Source of the DNA: Shewanella jiangmenensis
GTDB taxonomy: Bacteria > Pseudomonadota > Gammaproteobacteria > Enterobacterales > Shewanellaceae
NCBI RefSeq assembly: GCF_018596335.1
Contig: NZ_JAHEPS010000002.1
Coordinates: 558,001 to 622,000, forward strand
DNA: 64,000 bases
Direction of reading: 5' to 3'
Shown: one piece after another, positions 50,439-59,476 of the stretch
Position numbering within the stretch: the stretch's first letter is position 1
Layout: each line of letters opens with the position of its first letter
The notes under the pieces: model-generated
Databases searched by the model: none
What the model was told of the DNA's origin: nothing
What the model saw: only the letters and a program-made list of their open reading frames with translations
Made by a program: the position numbers and the translations under genes

Positions 50439-50645
50439 AACTGCGTGGAAATTAGACGCGGTTGGTGAGTAATTGATCTTGGTTTTTTTTTGTTCGATCT
50501 GAGCGGGAATCCTTTTCTGACAGTCTGGCATTAATTTAAATCCTTTTAAAACAAAGATTAGCTATCTGATCGTGTTTTTTGTGATCGATCCCGTTCTGCG
50601 GCATTATTGAGCATTTCCACCAGTTCCCTCGACTTGCCTACAGAC

Positions 50646-50668
50646 ATATCCACAGTTTTTGTGGATAT
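50646..50668. promoter_or_regulatory. Inverted pair of near-consensus DnaA boxes
   Basis: ATATCCACA-GTTTT-TGTGGATAT is a perfect nine-pair inverted repeat in which each arm differs from TTATCCACA at the first base only. It has no T-run on either side, so it is not a terminator. It lies about 140 bases upstream of rppH. Confidence 0.5.
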
Positions 50669-50811
50669 CATCGGCTGATGCTTCCTTGGGCTGTTGATAA
50701 TCATAAAAAGGGCTTAGATTTATCCAACGCTGAGGGGCAAATAGGGGTTTGCCGCCAGCTTGGGTTTGTGAAACAATCCTTTCATTACAATTTGGGTATT
50801 TTGGAGTCCAT

Positions 50812-51339
50812 GTGATTGATAGCGACGGCTTTCGAGCAAATGTGGGCATCATCATCTGTAACGCCGAAGGGCAGGTTATGTGGGCCAGACGTTTTGGCCA
50901 GCATTCGTGGCAATTTCCACAGGGTGGGTTAGACGACGGCGAATCGGCAGAAGACGCCATGTACCGTGAGCTTTATGAAGAGGTTGGACTCAGGCCAGAG
51001 CATGTGCAAATCCTGACTTCAACCCGCTCATGGTTGCGTTATCGGTTGCCAAAACGCCTGGTGCGTCAGGACACCAAGCCTGTGTGTATCGGACAAAAAC
51101 AAAAGTGGTTTTTGCTGATGCTCAAAGGCGGTGAAAATGCCATTAATCTCAATTCGTCCGGCCATCCTGAGTTTGATGACTGGCGTTGGGTAAGCTATTG
51201 GTATCCGGTGCGGCAGGTGGTGTCGTTCAAGCGGGACGTGTATCGCAAGGTGATGAAAGAATTTGCCCCGGTTGCGCTGGCGCTGCAGGCCCGTGAGCCG
51301 CTGCGCACCAGCAAGCGCAATAAAGGCAGAGACAGGTAA
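50812..51339 (+). CDS. rppH: RNA pyrophosphohydrolase
   Basis: RppH removes pyrophosphate from mRNA 5' ends and so triggers RNase E-dependent decay. The 175-residue Nudix protein has the full Nudix box [22 protein letters not shown] split over residues 39-60, plus [37 protein letters not shown] and [13 protein letters not shown]. All of these are nearly identical to E. coli. The start is GTG at 50812, five bases after GGAG. An out-of-frame ATG overlaps it (ATGTGA), making an AUG-stop minimal frame on top of the true start. It heads the rppH-ptsP-tauE-lgt-thyA series. Confidence 0.97.
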   Translation: MIDSDGFRANVGIIICNAEGQVMWARRFGQHSWQFPQGGLDDGESAEDAMYRELYEEVGLRPEHVQILTSTRSWLRYRLPKRLVRQDTKPVCIGQKQKWFLLMLKGGENAINLNSSGHPEFDDWRWVSYWYPVRQVVSFKRDVYRKVMKEFAPVALALQAREPLRTSKRNKGRDR

Positions 51340-51370
51340 CAACGCGCGCCAACATCGGGGGAGGACGGCG

Positions 51371-53605
51371 GTGCTTAATACACTCAGGGATATTACTCAA
51401 TCGGTTGCGTCGGCCCATACCCTGGAGCTGGCGCTGGAATCCTTGGTTATTCAGACCAAATCGGCCATGGAAACCGATTGTTGCTCTGTGTATATCCTTG
51501 AGCAGCAACTGCTGGTGCTGTCCGCTACCGACGGTCTTGAAAAAAGTGCCGTCGGGCGGGTGCGCATGCCGATGAGTGAAGGCCTTGTTGGCCTGGTCGC
51601 CGAGCGCGAAGAAGCCATCAACCTTGCCGATGCGCACCTCCATCCCCGCTTTAAACTCTTTCCCGAAGCCAATGAAGATGAATATCGCGCCTTCCTTGCG
51701 GCGCCGATTATTTATCAAAAGCAACTCCTTGGCGTAATTGTGGTGCAGCAGGCCAAGGCCCGTCAGTTTAATGAAGGCGAAGAAGCTTTCCTGATGACCC
51801 TGGCCGCTCAGCTTGCCATGGCCATTCGCGGCCTTAAGCGGCGCGCCGAAGTTCATTCCGTCGATTCACAGGTGTTATTTCACGGCACCTGCGCCTCCAG
51901 CGGTGTGGCGATTGCCCATGCGCTGGTGATAGGCGGTGAAATTTCCCTGAGCCAGCCTGAAGTTACTGGCACCGATATCGATGCCGAAGCGCAGCGACTG
52001 CGTCAGGCCATTGGCCGCAGTCAGGATGCTCTGCTGGCATTGGCGCAGCGCTTCGAAGGCGATCAGGACGAAGAGCTCAGCTCGATATTCCTTGCGCTGC
52101 AAACCCTGCTCGACGATGAAAGCCTTGGCGGTGATTACCTTCGTGAGGTGCGCCTCGGCTGGAGCGCCGAATCGGCGGTGAGCCGGGTGTCGCTTCGGTA
52201 TGTGGCTCAGTTTGAGGCCATGGACGATGCGTACCTTCGGGAGCGGGCGAGTGATATCCGCGACCTTGGCCAGCGGGTATTGCGCCAGCTGATTGAGCCC
52301 GGGCGGATGAATCTCGATCCAGACAAGCCGGTTATTCTGGTGACCCGTGAAGCCGACACCAGCATGCTGGCGGAGTTTCCGCGCCAGAAGCTTGCCGGTA
52401 TTGTCACCGAACTTGGCGGGGTAAATGCCCACGCGGCAATTCTTGCACGCGCCCTCGGGGTGCCCGCCATGATAGGCGTGGAGCAGGTGCTGCAGGCCGA
52501 GCTTGATAAAAAGCTGCTTATTCTCAACGCTGGCCGCGGATTATTGATGGTATCGCCATCGCCGTCGGTGGTGGATGAGTACCGCAATCTTCTCAGCGCG
52601 CAAAAAGCCATGGCGCGCCAGTATGCCGAAGAGCTCAAGGAGCCTGCGCTGACGCTGGACGGCCATCGGATTCATTTGTATCTCAACGCCGGACTGATGA
52701 GCGGCGTAGCCACCGATATCGCCGAAGGCGCCGACGGCATTGGCCTGTACCGCACCGAAATCCCCTTTATGTTGCAGCAGCGCTTTCCCAGCGAGTCTGA
52801 GCAAATCAAGGTGTATCAGTCGGTGCTGCAGTCGGCCGAAGGCAAACCTGTGGTGATGCGCACCCTGGATGTGGGCGGCGATAAGCCGCTGCCGTATTTC
52901 CCGATTTCTGAAGAAAACCCCTTCCTTGGCTGGCGTGGCATTCGCTTGTCGCTGGACCATCCTGAGCTGTTTCTGGTGCAGCTGCGGGCCATGATGCAGG
53001 CCGCAGGCGACAGCGACAAACTTAAAATTCTGTTGCCCATGGTCAGCAGCATAGATGAGATAGACGAGGCGCTTTTGTACCTCGACCAGGCCTTCAACGA
53101 GCTTAAGGCCGATGTAAATCCCGCCCTTAAGCGGCCGCCGATTGGGGTGATGCTGGAAGTGCCGGCGCTGCTGTTTCAGCTCGATGAAGTGGCCAAGCGG
53201 GTCGATTTTGTCTCTGTGGGCAGTAACGACCTGACCCAGTATTTGCTGGCGGTGGACAGGAACAACCCCCGCGTCAGCGGTCTGTTTGATTCATTCCATC
53301 CTGGCATATTGCGGGCGCTGCGCCGTGCGCTCAAGGAATGCAGTGATTATCAGCTCGAGGTGAGCGTGTGCGGCGAGCTTGCCGGCGAGCCGATGGGCGC
53401 TCTGCTGCTGGTGGCCATGGGTTACACCCAGCTGTCGATGAACCAGGCGAGCCTTGCCAAAATCAACTACTTGCTCAGAAGGGTTGAGCGCAGGGAGCTT
53501 GAGCAGCTTCTGGATTTGGTGCTGCAAATGTCCAACGGTCAGGATGCCCGCGAGCTGGTGCGGGAGTTTTTAAGCAGCCGTGAGCTTGCGTCTATTCTTG
53601 GCTGA
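51371..53605 (+). CDS. ptsP: Phosphoenolpyruvate-protein phosphotransferase PtsP (nitrogen PTS enzyme I)
   Basis: PtsP transfers phosphate from PEP to NPr in the regulatory nitrogen-related PTS. The 744-residue protein has an N-terminal GAF domain (about residues 1-155). The swivelling phosphohistidine domain contains GGVNAHAAILARALGVPA, with the active His near 357. The PEP-binding TIM barrel follows (RTLDVGGDKPLPYFP, RGIRLSLDHPELF, VSVGSNDLTQYLLAVDRNN, CGELAGEP). I chose GTG at 51371, preceded by GGAGGA; upstream frame overlap with rppH lacks support. E. coli PtsP has 748 residues and the same rppH neighbour. Confidence 0.97.
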   Translation: MLNTLRDITQSVASAHTLELALESLVIQTKSAMETDCCSVYILEQQLLVLSATDGLEKSAVGRVRMPMSEGLVGLVAEREEAINLADAHLHPRFKLFPEANEDEYRAFLAAPIIYQKQLLGVIVVQQAKARQFNEGEEAFLMTLAAQLAMAIRGLKRRAEVHSVDSQVLFHGTCASSGVAIAHALVIGGEISLSQPEVTGTDIDAEAQRLRQAIGRSQDALLALAQRFEGDQDEELSSIFLALQTLLDDESLGGDYLREVRLGWSAESAVSRVSLRYVAQFEAMDDAYLRERASDIRDLGQRVLRQLIEPGRMNLDPDKPVILVTREADTSMLAEFPRQKLAGIVTELGGVNAHAAILARALGVPAMIGVEQVLQAELDKKLLILNAGRGLLMVSPSPSVVDEYRNLLSAQKAMARQYAEELKEPALTLDGHRIHLYLNAGLMSGVATDIAEGADGIGLYRTEIPFMLQQRFPSESEQIKVYQSVLQSAEGKPVVMRTLDVGGDKPLPYFPISEENPFLGWRGIRLSLDHPELFLVQLRAMMQAAGDSDKLKILLPMVSSIDEIDEALLYLDQAFNELKADVNPALKRPPIGVMLEVPALLFQLDEVAKRVDFVSVGSNDLTQYLLAVDRNNPRVSGLFDSFHPGILRALRRALKECSDYQLEVSVCGELAGEPMGALLLVAMGYTQLSMNQASLAKINYLLRRVERRELEQLLDLVLQMSNGQDARELVREFLSSRELASILG

Positions 53606-53690
53606 TACCGGAAATCCGGAAAGAGTGTTTAACCCGCGAGCGGCCCTGATGTTAAACCGCGGGCCATCAGAATAACAAAAGGTTGGTTCA

Positions 53691-54491
53691 GTGGAACAAG
53701 TGCTGTGGGTAATAGGCTGGTGTGTGCTGCTGGGGGCTTTTGTCGGCTTTATGGCCGGGCTTCTTGGCATTGGCGGCGGTTTGATGATAGTGCCGGCGCT
53801 GCTGTATCTGCTGCCCAAGGTCGGCTTTGACGCTGACTTTTTGCCCCATGTGGCGATTGCGACCTCATTGTCGGCAATTATTCTGACCTCTTTATCTTCC
53901 GCCCGGGCTCACCATGGCCGCGGCAATATCGACTGGTCACTGCTTAAACTGCTGGCACCGGCAGTATTGGTGGGCGCGCTTGCCTCTGGCTTTATCGCCG
54001 AGCGGATTGCCGCAGCCCACCTTAAGCAAGTGTTCGCCATTTTCGTTATCCTGATGGCGATTCATATGGCCTATCCGGTCAAGACAGAATCCAATCGCGC
54101 GCTGCCATCGACACTGCCCTTGTTTGTGATGGTGGCCTTGATTGCACTGGTGGCGGGGCTGATGGGCATTGGCGGTGGCGTGCTGCTGGTGCCGCTACTG
54201 ACCTTTTTCGGTATTGCCATGCGCACCGCGGTGGGTGTGTCGGCCGGTACCGGTCTTCTTATCGCGCTGTCGGGCAGCTTAAGCTACGTGCTTGCCGGCT
54301 GGAATGCGTCCGGCATGCCTGAATTCACCCTGGGCTACGTGTATTTGCCGGCACTCTTTGGTATTGTCTGCACCTCAATGCTTACGGCACCGCTTGGCGC
54401 CCGGGCGGCCAGCAGTTGGCCAACCGCGCTGCTTAAAAAGATTTTTGCGCTGCTACTGACAGTCATCGGCATCAAACTGGTGCTCGGCTGA
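53691..54491 (+). CDS. TauE/SafE-family sulfite/anion exporter-like permease
   Basis: A 266-residue membrane protein with about eight hydrophobic segments in two repeats, each with the family glycine motif: [16 protein letters not shown] (near residue 22) and [16 protein letters not shown] (near 154). Members export sulfite, sulfoacetate or other organic anions; the substrate here is unknown. It starts with GTG at 53691 after AAAGG and lies between ptsP and lgt, a conserved position in this order. Confidence 0.9.
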   Translation: MEQVLWVIGWCVLLGAFVGFMAGLLGIGGGLMIVPALLYLLPKVGFDADFLPHVAIATSLSAIILTSLSSARAHHGRGNIDWSLLKLLAPAVLVGALASGFIAERIAAAHLKQVFAIFVILMAIHMAYPVKTESNRALPSTLPLFVMVALIALVAGLMGIGGGVLLVPLLTFFGIAMRTAVGVSAGTGLLIALSGSLSYVLAGWNASGMPEFTLGYVYLPALFGIVCTSMLTAPLGARAASSWPTALLKKIFALLLTVIGIKLVLG

Positions 54492-54519
54492 TGTTTTTAA
54501 AGGAACTTTCGGAAACCTT

Positions 54520-55329
54520 ATGGCGTTAACTTTCCCAGATATCGACCCGATTATTGTCAAACTCGGCCCGTTTGAGCTGTTTGGCAACACCTTTGAACCT
54601 GCGCTGCGCTGGTACGGTTTTATGTACCTGGTGGGATTTATGGCGGCGCTGTGGCTGTTGAATCGTAAAGCCGACCGCTCAAATGGGCTGTGGAGCCGTG
54701 AGCAGGTATCAGACCTTTTGTTCTACGGGTTCCTTGGCGTGGTGCTGGGCGGCCGTATCGGCTATGTGCTCTTCTATCACTTCGATTTGTTCCTCGCCAA
54801 CCCCATGTATCTCTTTAAGGTGTCCGAAGGCGGCATGTCGTTCCACGGCGGCCTTATCGGGGTTATCACCGCCATGGCCTATATTGCCTGGCGCCAGAAA
54901 CGGACGTTTTTTGCAGTGGCTGACATGGTGGCGCCGGTCGTGCCTATTGGTCTTGGTGCCGGCCGCATCGGCAACTTTATCAATGGCGAGCTGTGGGGCC
55001 GGGTGTCGGATGTGCCCTGGGCCATGGTGTTTCCCACCGGCGGACCGGATCCGCGCCATCCATCGCAGCTGTATCAGTTTGCACTCGAAGGCGTAGCCCT
55101 GTACCTGCTGCTGTGGTGGTTCTCCAAGCGCACCACCAAGGTGGGTGCCGTGTCCGGTATGTTCCTGCTCGGTTACGGTGTTTTCCGTATTCTGGTTGAA
55201 ACCGTGCGTGAGCCCGATGCGCACCTCGGTTTGTACCTTGGTTTTATCACCATGGGCCAAATACTGTCGTTGCCGATGATTATTTTCGGTCTGTATCTGA
55301 TTTTGCGTAAACAGGAAGCGCGTGGATGA
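54520..55329 (+). CDS. lgt: Prolipoprotein diacylglyceryl transferase
   Basis: Lgt attaches diacylglycerol to the lipobox cysteine of prolipoproteins such as the Lpp encoded in this window. The 269-residue inner-membrane protein has about seven membrane segments. Family signatures are HGGLIGV (near residue 109), the Lgt signature [16 protein letters not shown] (near 146-161) and [15 protein letters not shown]. Length is close to E. coli (291, slightly shorter). Its stop overlaps the thyA start by four bases (ATGA), the same pairing as in E. coli. Confidence 0.97.
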   Translation: MALTFPDIDPIIVKLGPFELFGNTFEPALRWYGFMYLVGFMAALWLLNRKADRSNGLWSREQVSDLLFYGFLGVVLGGRIGYVLFYHFDLFLANPMYLFKVSEGGMSFHGGLIGVITAMAYIAWRQKRTFFAVADMVAPVVPIGLGAGRIGNFINGELWGRVSDVPWAMVFPTGGPDPRHPSQLYQFALEGVALYLLLWWFSKRTTKVGAVSGMFLLGYGVFRILVETVREPDAHLGLYLGFITMGQILSLPMIIFGLYLILRKQEARG

Positions 55330-56120
55330 AGCAATATCTCGACTTAATGCAGCACATTCTCGATAAGGGCACCGACAAGAGTGACCGTACCGGCACTGGT
55401 ACCCGCTCGGTGTTTGGTTATCAGATGCGCTTTGATCTCAGTGAAGGCTTTCCGCTGGTCACTACCAAGAAATGCCACCTGCGCTCCATCATCCATGAAC
55501 TGCTGTGGTTTTTGAAAGGCGACACCAATATCGCCTACCTGCAGCAAAACAAAGTGAGTATCTGGGATGAGTGGGCCGATGAAAGCGGCAACCTTGGCCC
55601 TGTGTATGGTGCCCAGTGGCGCAGCTGGCCAACGCCCGATGGTCGCCATGTCGACCAGATAAGTGAAGTGATAGCGCAGATTAAGTCCAATCCCGATTCC
55701 CGCCGTTTGATTGTCTCTGCCTGGAACGTGGGTGAACTCAATAAAATGGCGCTGGCGCCTTGCCATGCGTTTTTCCAGTTTTATGTGGCCGACGGCAAAC
55801 TCAGTTGCCAGCTGTATCAGCGCTCCTGCGATGTATTCCTCGGTTTACCTTTCAATATCGCAAGCTACGCGCTGCTGACCATGATGGTGGCGCAGCAGTG
55901 CGATTTGGCGCTGGGGGATTTTGTCTGGACCGGTGGTGATACCCATCTTTACAGCAATCACATGGAACAAACTGCGCAGCAACTCACGCGCGAGCCGCGC
56001 CCGCTGCCGACTATGACCATTTTGCGTCGCCCTGAATCCATCTTTGATTACCGCTTTGAAGACTTCGAACTTTCGAATTACGACCCGCATCCGCACATCA
56101 AAGCGCCAGTCGCTATCTGA
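55326..56120 (+). CDS. thyA: Thymidylate synthase
   Basis: ThyA methylates dUMP with methylene-tetrahydrofolate to give dTMP. The 264-residue protein equals E. coli in length and has [17 protein letters not shown], the catalytic cysteine in [12 protein letters not shown] (near residue 146), [18 protein letters not shown], and the C-terminal PHIKAPVAI. It is translationally coupled to lgt. A hairpin with no T-run follows at 56138-56166. Confidence 0.98.
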   Translation: MKQYLDLMQHILDKGTDKSDRTGTGTRSVFGYQMRFDLSEGFPLVTTKKCHLRSIIHELLWFLKGDTNIAYLQQNKVSIWDEWADESGNLGPVYGAQWRSWPTPDGRHVDQISEVIAQIKSNPDSRRLIVSAWNVGELNKMALAPCHAFFQFYVADGKLSCQLYQRSCDVFLGLPFNIASYALLTMMVAQQCDLALGDFVWTGGDTHLYSNHMEQTAQQLTREPRPLPTMTILRRPESIFDYRFEDFELSNYDPHPHIKAPVAI

Positions 56121-56137
56121 TTGAGTAAACTTTCGTC

Positions 56138-56166
56138 TGATACCTCGGTTATTTCGAGGTGTCAGG
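56138..56166 (+). terminator. Hairpin after thyA, possible weak terminator or mRNA 3' end
   Basis: CTGATACCTCG and CGAGGTGTCAG pair over eleven bases (one wobble) around a seven-base loop. No U-run follows, so it may be an RNA-stabilising or processing structure rather than a classic terminator. Confidence 0.45.
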
Positions 56167-56240
56167 CAGAAACTTACGATTATGTTTGATAATCTGATTT
56201 CGCTACACTCAAGTCATAAGATTTTTTTGGGAGTAACGAA

Positions 56241-57416
56241 ATGGAAAAGGCTATTCGTAATTTTTTGAGCCAGGAGTCGGCCGGTGGCATTTTGCTGCTT
56301 GTTTCGGTCGCTCTGGCTATGTTGCTCGCCAACTCACCGCTTTCCGGTTTGTACCAGGGGTTTTTGGATACCCCGATGCAGGTACGTTTTGGTGCGTTGG
56401 ATATCAATAAGCCACTGCTGCTGTGGATCAACGATGGCTTGATGGCGCTGTTCTTCCTGCTTATCGGCCTTGAAGTTAAACGAGAGCTGCTGGAAGGTGC
56501 ACTGTCGAGCCCGTCCAAGGCGTCGCTGCCGACCTTCGCCGCCATCGGCGGTATGCTGGTGCCGGCGGCAATTTATCTCTTCTTTAACTATGCCGATCCT
56601 GCCACCAAGGTGGGTTGGGCTATTCCTGCTGCCACCGATATTGCCTTTGCCCTTGGGGTTATGGCGCTGCTTGGCAAGCGGGTACCGGTTGCGCTGAAGG
56701 TGTTTTTGCTGGCGCTCGCCATCATCGACGACCTTGGCGTAATCGTGATTATCGCGCTGTTCTACAGTACCGATCTGTCGATGCTGAGCCTGATTATTGC
56801 GGCCATTGCCGTAACGGGGCTCGTGGCGCTAAACCGCAAAGGCGTAACGGCGCTGACGCCTTACGGGGTGCTTGGCCTTATTCTCTGGATTGCGGTGCTT
56901 AAATCCGGTGTCCATGCGACGTTGGCCGGTGTGGTGATTGCGTTTTGTATTCCGCTGCGGGCCAAAGATGGCAGCTCGCCTTCAGAGCACCTAGAGCACA
57001 GCCTGCACCCCTGGAGTAACTTCCTGATTCTGCCTGTGTTTGCCTTTGCCAACGCCGGCGTGCCGCTTGGCAACATGAGCATCGACAGCCTGATGTCGCC
57101 TGTGCCTGTGGGTATTGCGCTGGGTCTGCTGCTGGGTAAGCCCATCGGTGTGTTGGTGTTCAGCTTTATCGCGGTAAAACTGCGTTTGGCTGAGCTGCCC
57201 CCCGGCATTGGCTGGAGACAAATTGCCCCTGTGGCTGTGATGTGCGGTATCGGCTTTACCATGTCGATGTTCATCTCGTCACTGGCGTTTGAGCAGAGCG
57301 CGGAGGCCTATGGCGATCTGGCCCGTCTCGGTATTTTGCTCGGTTCCCTGTTCGCCGCTGTAATTGGTTATTTCTGGCTGTCCAAAGTACTGCCACCAGC
57401 AGGAGAAAAGGTATGA
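56241..57416 (+). CDS. nhaA: Na+/H+ antiporter NhaA
   Basis: NhaA exchanges one sodium for two protons and protects against salt at alkaline pH. The 391-residue protein has the twelve-helix NhaA sequence with the paired aspartates of the transport site in [19 protein letters not shown] (equivalent to D163/D164 of E. coli). It also carries the histidine pH-sensing region [15 protein letters not shown] and the helix IV/XI crossing region [21 protein letters not shown]. The start follows GGGAG. Its 3' end overlaps the next small gene by four bases, and nhaR follows. Confidence 0.97.
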   Translation: MEKAIRNFLSQESAGGILLLVSVALAMLLANSPLSGLYQGFLDTPMQVRFGALDINKPLLLWINDGLMALFFLLIGLEVKRELLEGALSSPSKASLPTFAAIGGMLVPAAIYLFFNYADPATKVGWAIPAATDIAFALGVMALLGKRVPVALKVFLLALAIIDDLGVIVIIALFYSTDLSMLSLIIAAIAVTGLVALNRKGVTALTPYGVLGLILWIAVLKSGVHATLAGVVIAFCIPLRAKDGSSPSEHLEHSLHPWSNFLILPVFAFANAGVPLGNMSIDSLMSPVPVGIALGLLLGKPIGVLVFSFIAVKLRLAELPPGIGWRQIAPVAVMCGIGFTMSMFISSLAFEQSAEAYGDLARLGILLGSLFAAVIGYFWLSKVLPPAGEKV

Positions 57417-57796
57417 AGCTGAAATGGATCTGTGGCGCGGCGCTGCTGTCGCTGCCAATGCTGTCGATGGCATCACCGCTTGATGTGTGCCTTAAGGATA
57501 ATCGCAGCACCGAGTGCCAAAGCTATCTTGATGGCGTGGTCGACGGCGCGCTGATGTATAAAACCAGTGCCCTCGGCGCCCGGCCTGAATCCAATGGGTT
57601 TGAGAGCCGCGCACTCAAGTATCGTGGTGGCAAGCGTTTCCAGGATGCCAACCGCCGTTACTGCGTTGATCGCATCCCCGACCGGGATGTGTTGGTGGAA
57701 GGTCTGACCGAAGCACTTGGCTCAGGCGAAGTGAAAGATCAGGAAGGACTTGCCCAGGCGATGTACAGCCTGCTCGACTGCCAGCGACTCAAGTAA
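57413..57796 (+). CDS. Small exported protein between nhaA and nhaR (possibly Rap1a/Tai-like)
   Basis: A 127-residue protein with a signal peptide (hydrophobic 7-18, cleavage likely after SMA near residue 20). The mature part has four cysteines (near residues 26, 35, 84 and 123), suggesting two disulfides. The pattern C-x3[12 protein letters not shown] near the start and the C-terminal YSLLDCQ helix resemble Rap1a/Tai-type immunity-like domains, but I am not certain. It overlaps nhaA by ATGA and ends 17 bases before nhaR, so it is probably part of an nhaA-nhaR operon. A link to sodium or pH stress is inferred from context alone. Confidence 0.65.
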   Translation: MKLKWICGAALLSLPMLSMASPLDVCLKDNRSTECQSYLDGVVDGALMYKTSALGARPESNGFESRALKYRGGKRFQDANRRYCVDRIPDRDVLVEGLTEALGSGEVKDQEGLAQAMYSLLDCQRLK

Positions 57797-57812
57797 GGCT
57801 GTAGCCATCCTT

Positions 57813-58721
57813 ATGCAGCATCTTAACTATAACCATCTGTACTATTTCTGGATGGTGCAAAGCAAGGGCTCGGTGGTCAAAGCCGCCGAGGCCCTGTGCC
57901 TCACCCCGCAAACCGTCACAGGCCAGATAAGGGCTCTGGAAGAACGTCTTGGCGGGGCGCTGTTCAAGCGGGTAGGGCGTCAGCTTGAGCCGACGGATCT
58001 GGGTGAGTTGGTTTACCGCTATGCCGACAAGATGTTCAACTTAAGCTATGAGCTTCTGGATATCCTCAACTATCGTAAAGATGCCTCTATGCTGTTTGAG
58101 GTCGGCATTGCCGATGCGCTCTCTAAGGCGTTGTCGAGCCGGGTATTACTCAGTGTGCTGCCCACCGATGGTAGTATGCACCTTGCCTGCTATGAGGCGA
58201 CCCACGAGAGCCTGATTGGCCGTTTGCGTGAGCATAAACTGGATATGATTTTGTCGGATTGCGCCGGCGAATCGCTTAAATATCCCGAAATCCTCTCGAA
58301 AAAGCTTGGTGAGTGCGGGGTAAGTTTTTTCTCATCGCGGCAATACAGCAAGCCATTTCCGGCCTGTCTGGAGGAGGATAAATTGCTTATCCCCGGCAAG
58401 CGCACCAGCCTTGGGCAGCAGTTGCATCGCTGGTTTGCCGAAAAAAATCTCAGTGTCGGTATCCTTGGCGAGTTTGATGATGCGGCCATGATGAAGGCCT
58501 TTGGCTATTTTGGTAAGGGCATTTTTGTGGCGCCATCGATTTACAAGCAGGATATTCTTGGCCACGGCATGTGTCTGCTTGGTGAAACCCTGGATATTCG
58601 CGAAGAGTACCATGTGATGTTTGCCGAGCGGATGATCCAGCATCCGGCGGTTAAAAGGTTGCTTGAAACGGATTTTTCCGATCTGTTCCATGGTAAAGAC
58701 AGACAGGTGCAAAGCTTCTGA
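57813..58721 (+). CDS. nhaR: LysR-type sodium-responsive activator NhaR
   Basis: NhaR activates nhaA in response to sodium. The 302-residue LysR protein aligns closely with E. coli NhaR (301): it starts MQHLNYNHLYYFW, then SVVKAAEALCLTPQTVTGQI (helix-turn-helix), FEVGIADALSKALSSR, KLDMILSDC, GECGVSFF, LGEFDDAAMMKAFG and EEYHVMFAERMIQHPAVKR. I chose the ATG at 57813; an upstream in-frame extension overlaps the preceding gene and has no support. It lies downstream of nhaA and the small exported gene. Confidence 0.95.
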   Translation: MQHLNYNHLYYFWMVQSKGSVVKAAEALCLTPQTVTGQIRALEERLGGALFKRVGRQLEPTDLGELVYRYADKMFNLSYELLDILNYRKDASMLFEVGIADALSKALSSRVLLSVLPTDGSMHLACYEATHESLIGRLREHKLDMILSDCAGESLKYPEILSKKLGECGVSFFSSRQYSKPFPACLEEDKLLIPGKRTSLGQQLHRWFAEKNLSVGILGEFDDAAMMKAFGYFGKGIFVAPSIYKQDILGHGMCLLGETLDIREEYHVMFAERMIQHPAVKRLLETDFSDLFHGKDRQVQSF

Positions 58722-58791
58722 GCGCTGGCCACACCGAGGTCAAGCCTGCTAGACTTAGCGCGGTTTTTTGCGAGCAACAGGAAGTAAAAAC

Positions 58792-59043
58792 GTGTCAGAT
58801 CTTATGAGTACCCCGCGGGTTCGCTGGGCATGCCGCCGCGGCATGCTGGAGCTGGACGTGCTGTTTCAGCCCTTTGTGGAAAATCACTACGAAACGCTGA
58901 GCGACAAGGACAAGGCTGTGTTCGTGCGTTTGCTTGAGTGCGAAGATCCGGAGCTGTTCGCCTGGTTTATGGGCCACGAAAAGTGCGCCGATCCTGAGCT
59001 TGCCGCCATGGTGGTCACCGTCCGTGGACGCGAGGCGCCATAG
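58792..59043 (+). CDS. sdhE: FAD assembly factor SdhE
   Basis: SdhE helps attach FAD covalently to SdhA and FrdA. The 83-residue helical protein contains the key RGMLELD motif (RGxxE, near residue 18), FVRLLECEDPELFAWFMGHE and the family length (E. coli 88). I chose GTG at 58792, seven bases after AGGAAG; an ATG four codons later is further from the site. It is followed by ygfX after seven bases, the same pair as in E. coli. Confidence 0.93.
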   Translation: MSDLMSTPRVRWACRRGMLELDVLFQPFVENHYETLSDKDKAVFVRLLECEDPELFAWFMGHEKCADPELAAMVVTVRGREAP

Positions 59044-59050
59044 ATTTTCC

Positions 59051-59476
59051 GTGACAGCCTCAAGGGATCAATACCTTGCTGTAGCGATCCTTTGGGCCTT
59101 CTTTATGACCAGCCTGTTGGCCTGGCCTGCCTACCTTACCCCCGTTTTTTCCGCGCTTAAGATAGTCACAGCGCTTGTTATTTGTCTGTATTTCATTGGC
59201 TTGCTGTTTAAGCTTCGCACATGGCATTGGCAATTTGGCTTAACTGCACAGGGCGAGCTGATTGATGCTGCGCCGGATGGGCGTCAGCAAAGCAGTGATG
59301 TGCTGAGCGCGCGGGTAACGCCGCTTTTATGCGTGATGCAAATAAAAAGCCCAGAGGGACAACGCCGTCTGGGCCTGGTGTTTGCCGATATGCTGAGCGA
59401 TGCAGACTATCGCAGCCTGAGCCGGCTGCTGCTTGCCGTCAACGCCCGGGCGTTAAACTCTCCGGACTCAAAATAG
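59051..59476 (+). CDS. ygfX: YgfX/CptA-like membrane protein
   Basis: The 141-residue protein has two adjacent transmembrane segments (about residues 9-26 and 30-50) and a cytoplasmic C-terminal domain ([35 protein letters not shown]). This is the layout and sequence pattern of YgfX, which in E. coli is encoded after sdhE and has been proposed to be a toxin acting on cytoskeletal proteins; that role is debated. It starts with GTG at 59051 without a clear ribosome site, so coupling to sdhE is likely. Its last 38 bases overlap the convergent nadB gene. Confidence 0.82.
   Translation: MTASRDQYLAVAILWAFFMTSLLAWPAYLTPVFSALKIVTALVICLYFIGLLFKLRTWHWQFGLTAQGELIDAAPDGRQQSSDVLSARVTPLLCVMQIKSPEGQRRLGLVFADMLSDADYRSLSRLLLAVNARALNSPDSK

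Larger units (their letters stand above)
50119..50811. other. mutH-rppH intergenic region: candidate DnaA-reactivating sequence (DARS2-like)
   Basis: No gene is visible in these ~690 bases, long for this dense window. They contain two perfect DnaA boxes, TTATCCACA (50311-50319, plus) and TTATACACA (50430-50438, minus). One-mismatch boxes lie at 50183-50191, 50219-50227 and 50692-50700 (all minus) and as an inverted ATATCCACA pair at 50646-50668. A perfect IHF consensus is at 50214-50226, and five GATC sites fall between 50475 and 50590. E. coli DARS2, which regenerates ATP-DnaA with the help of IHF and Fis, lies in the same mutH-rppH gap. Function here is inferred from position and motif content. 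Confidence 0.6.

Noticed and set aside
50810-50812. ATG one frame off as the rppH start
   Set aside because: It is followed immediately by TGA; the GTG two bases later is in the correct frame.
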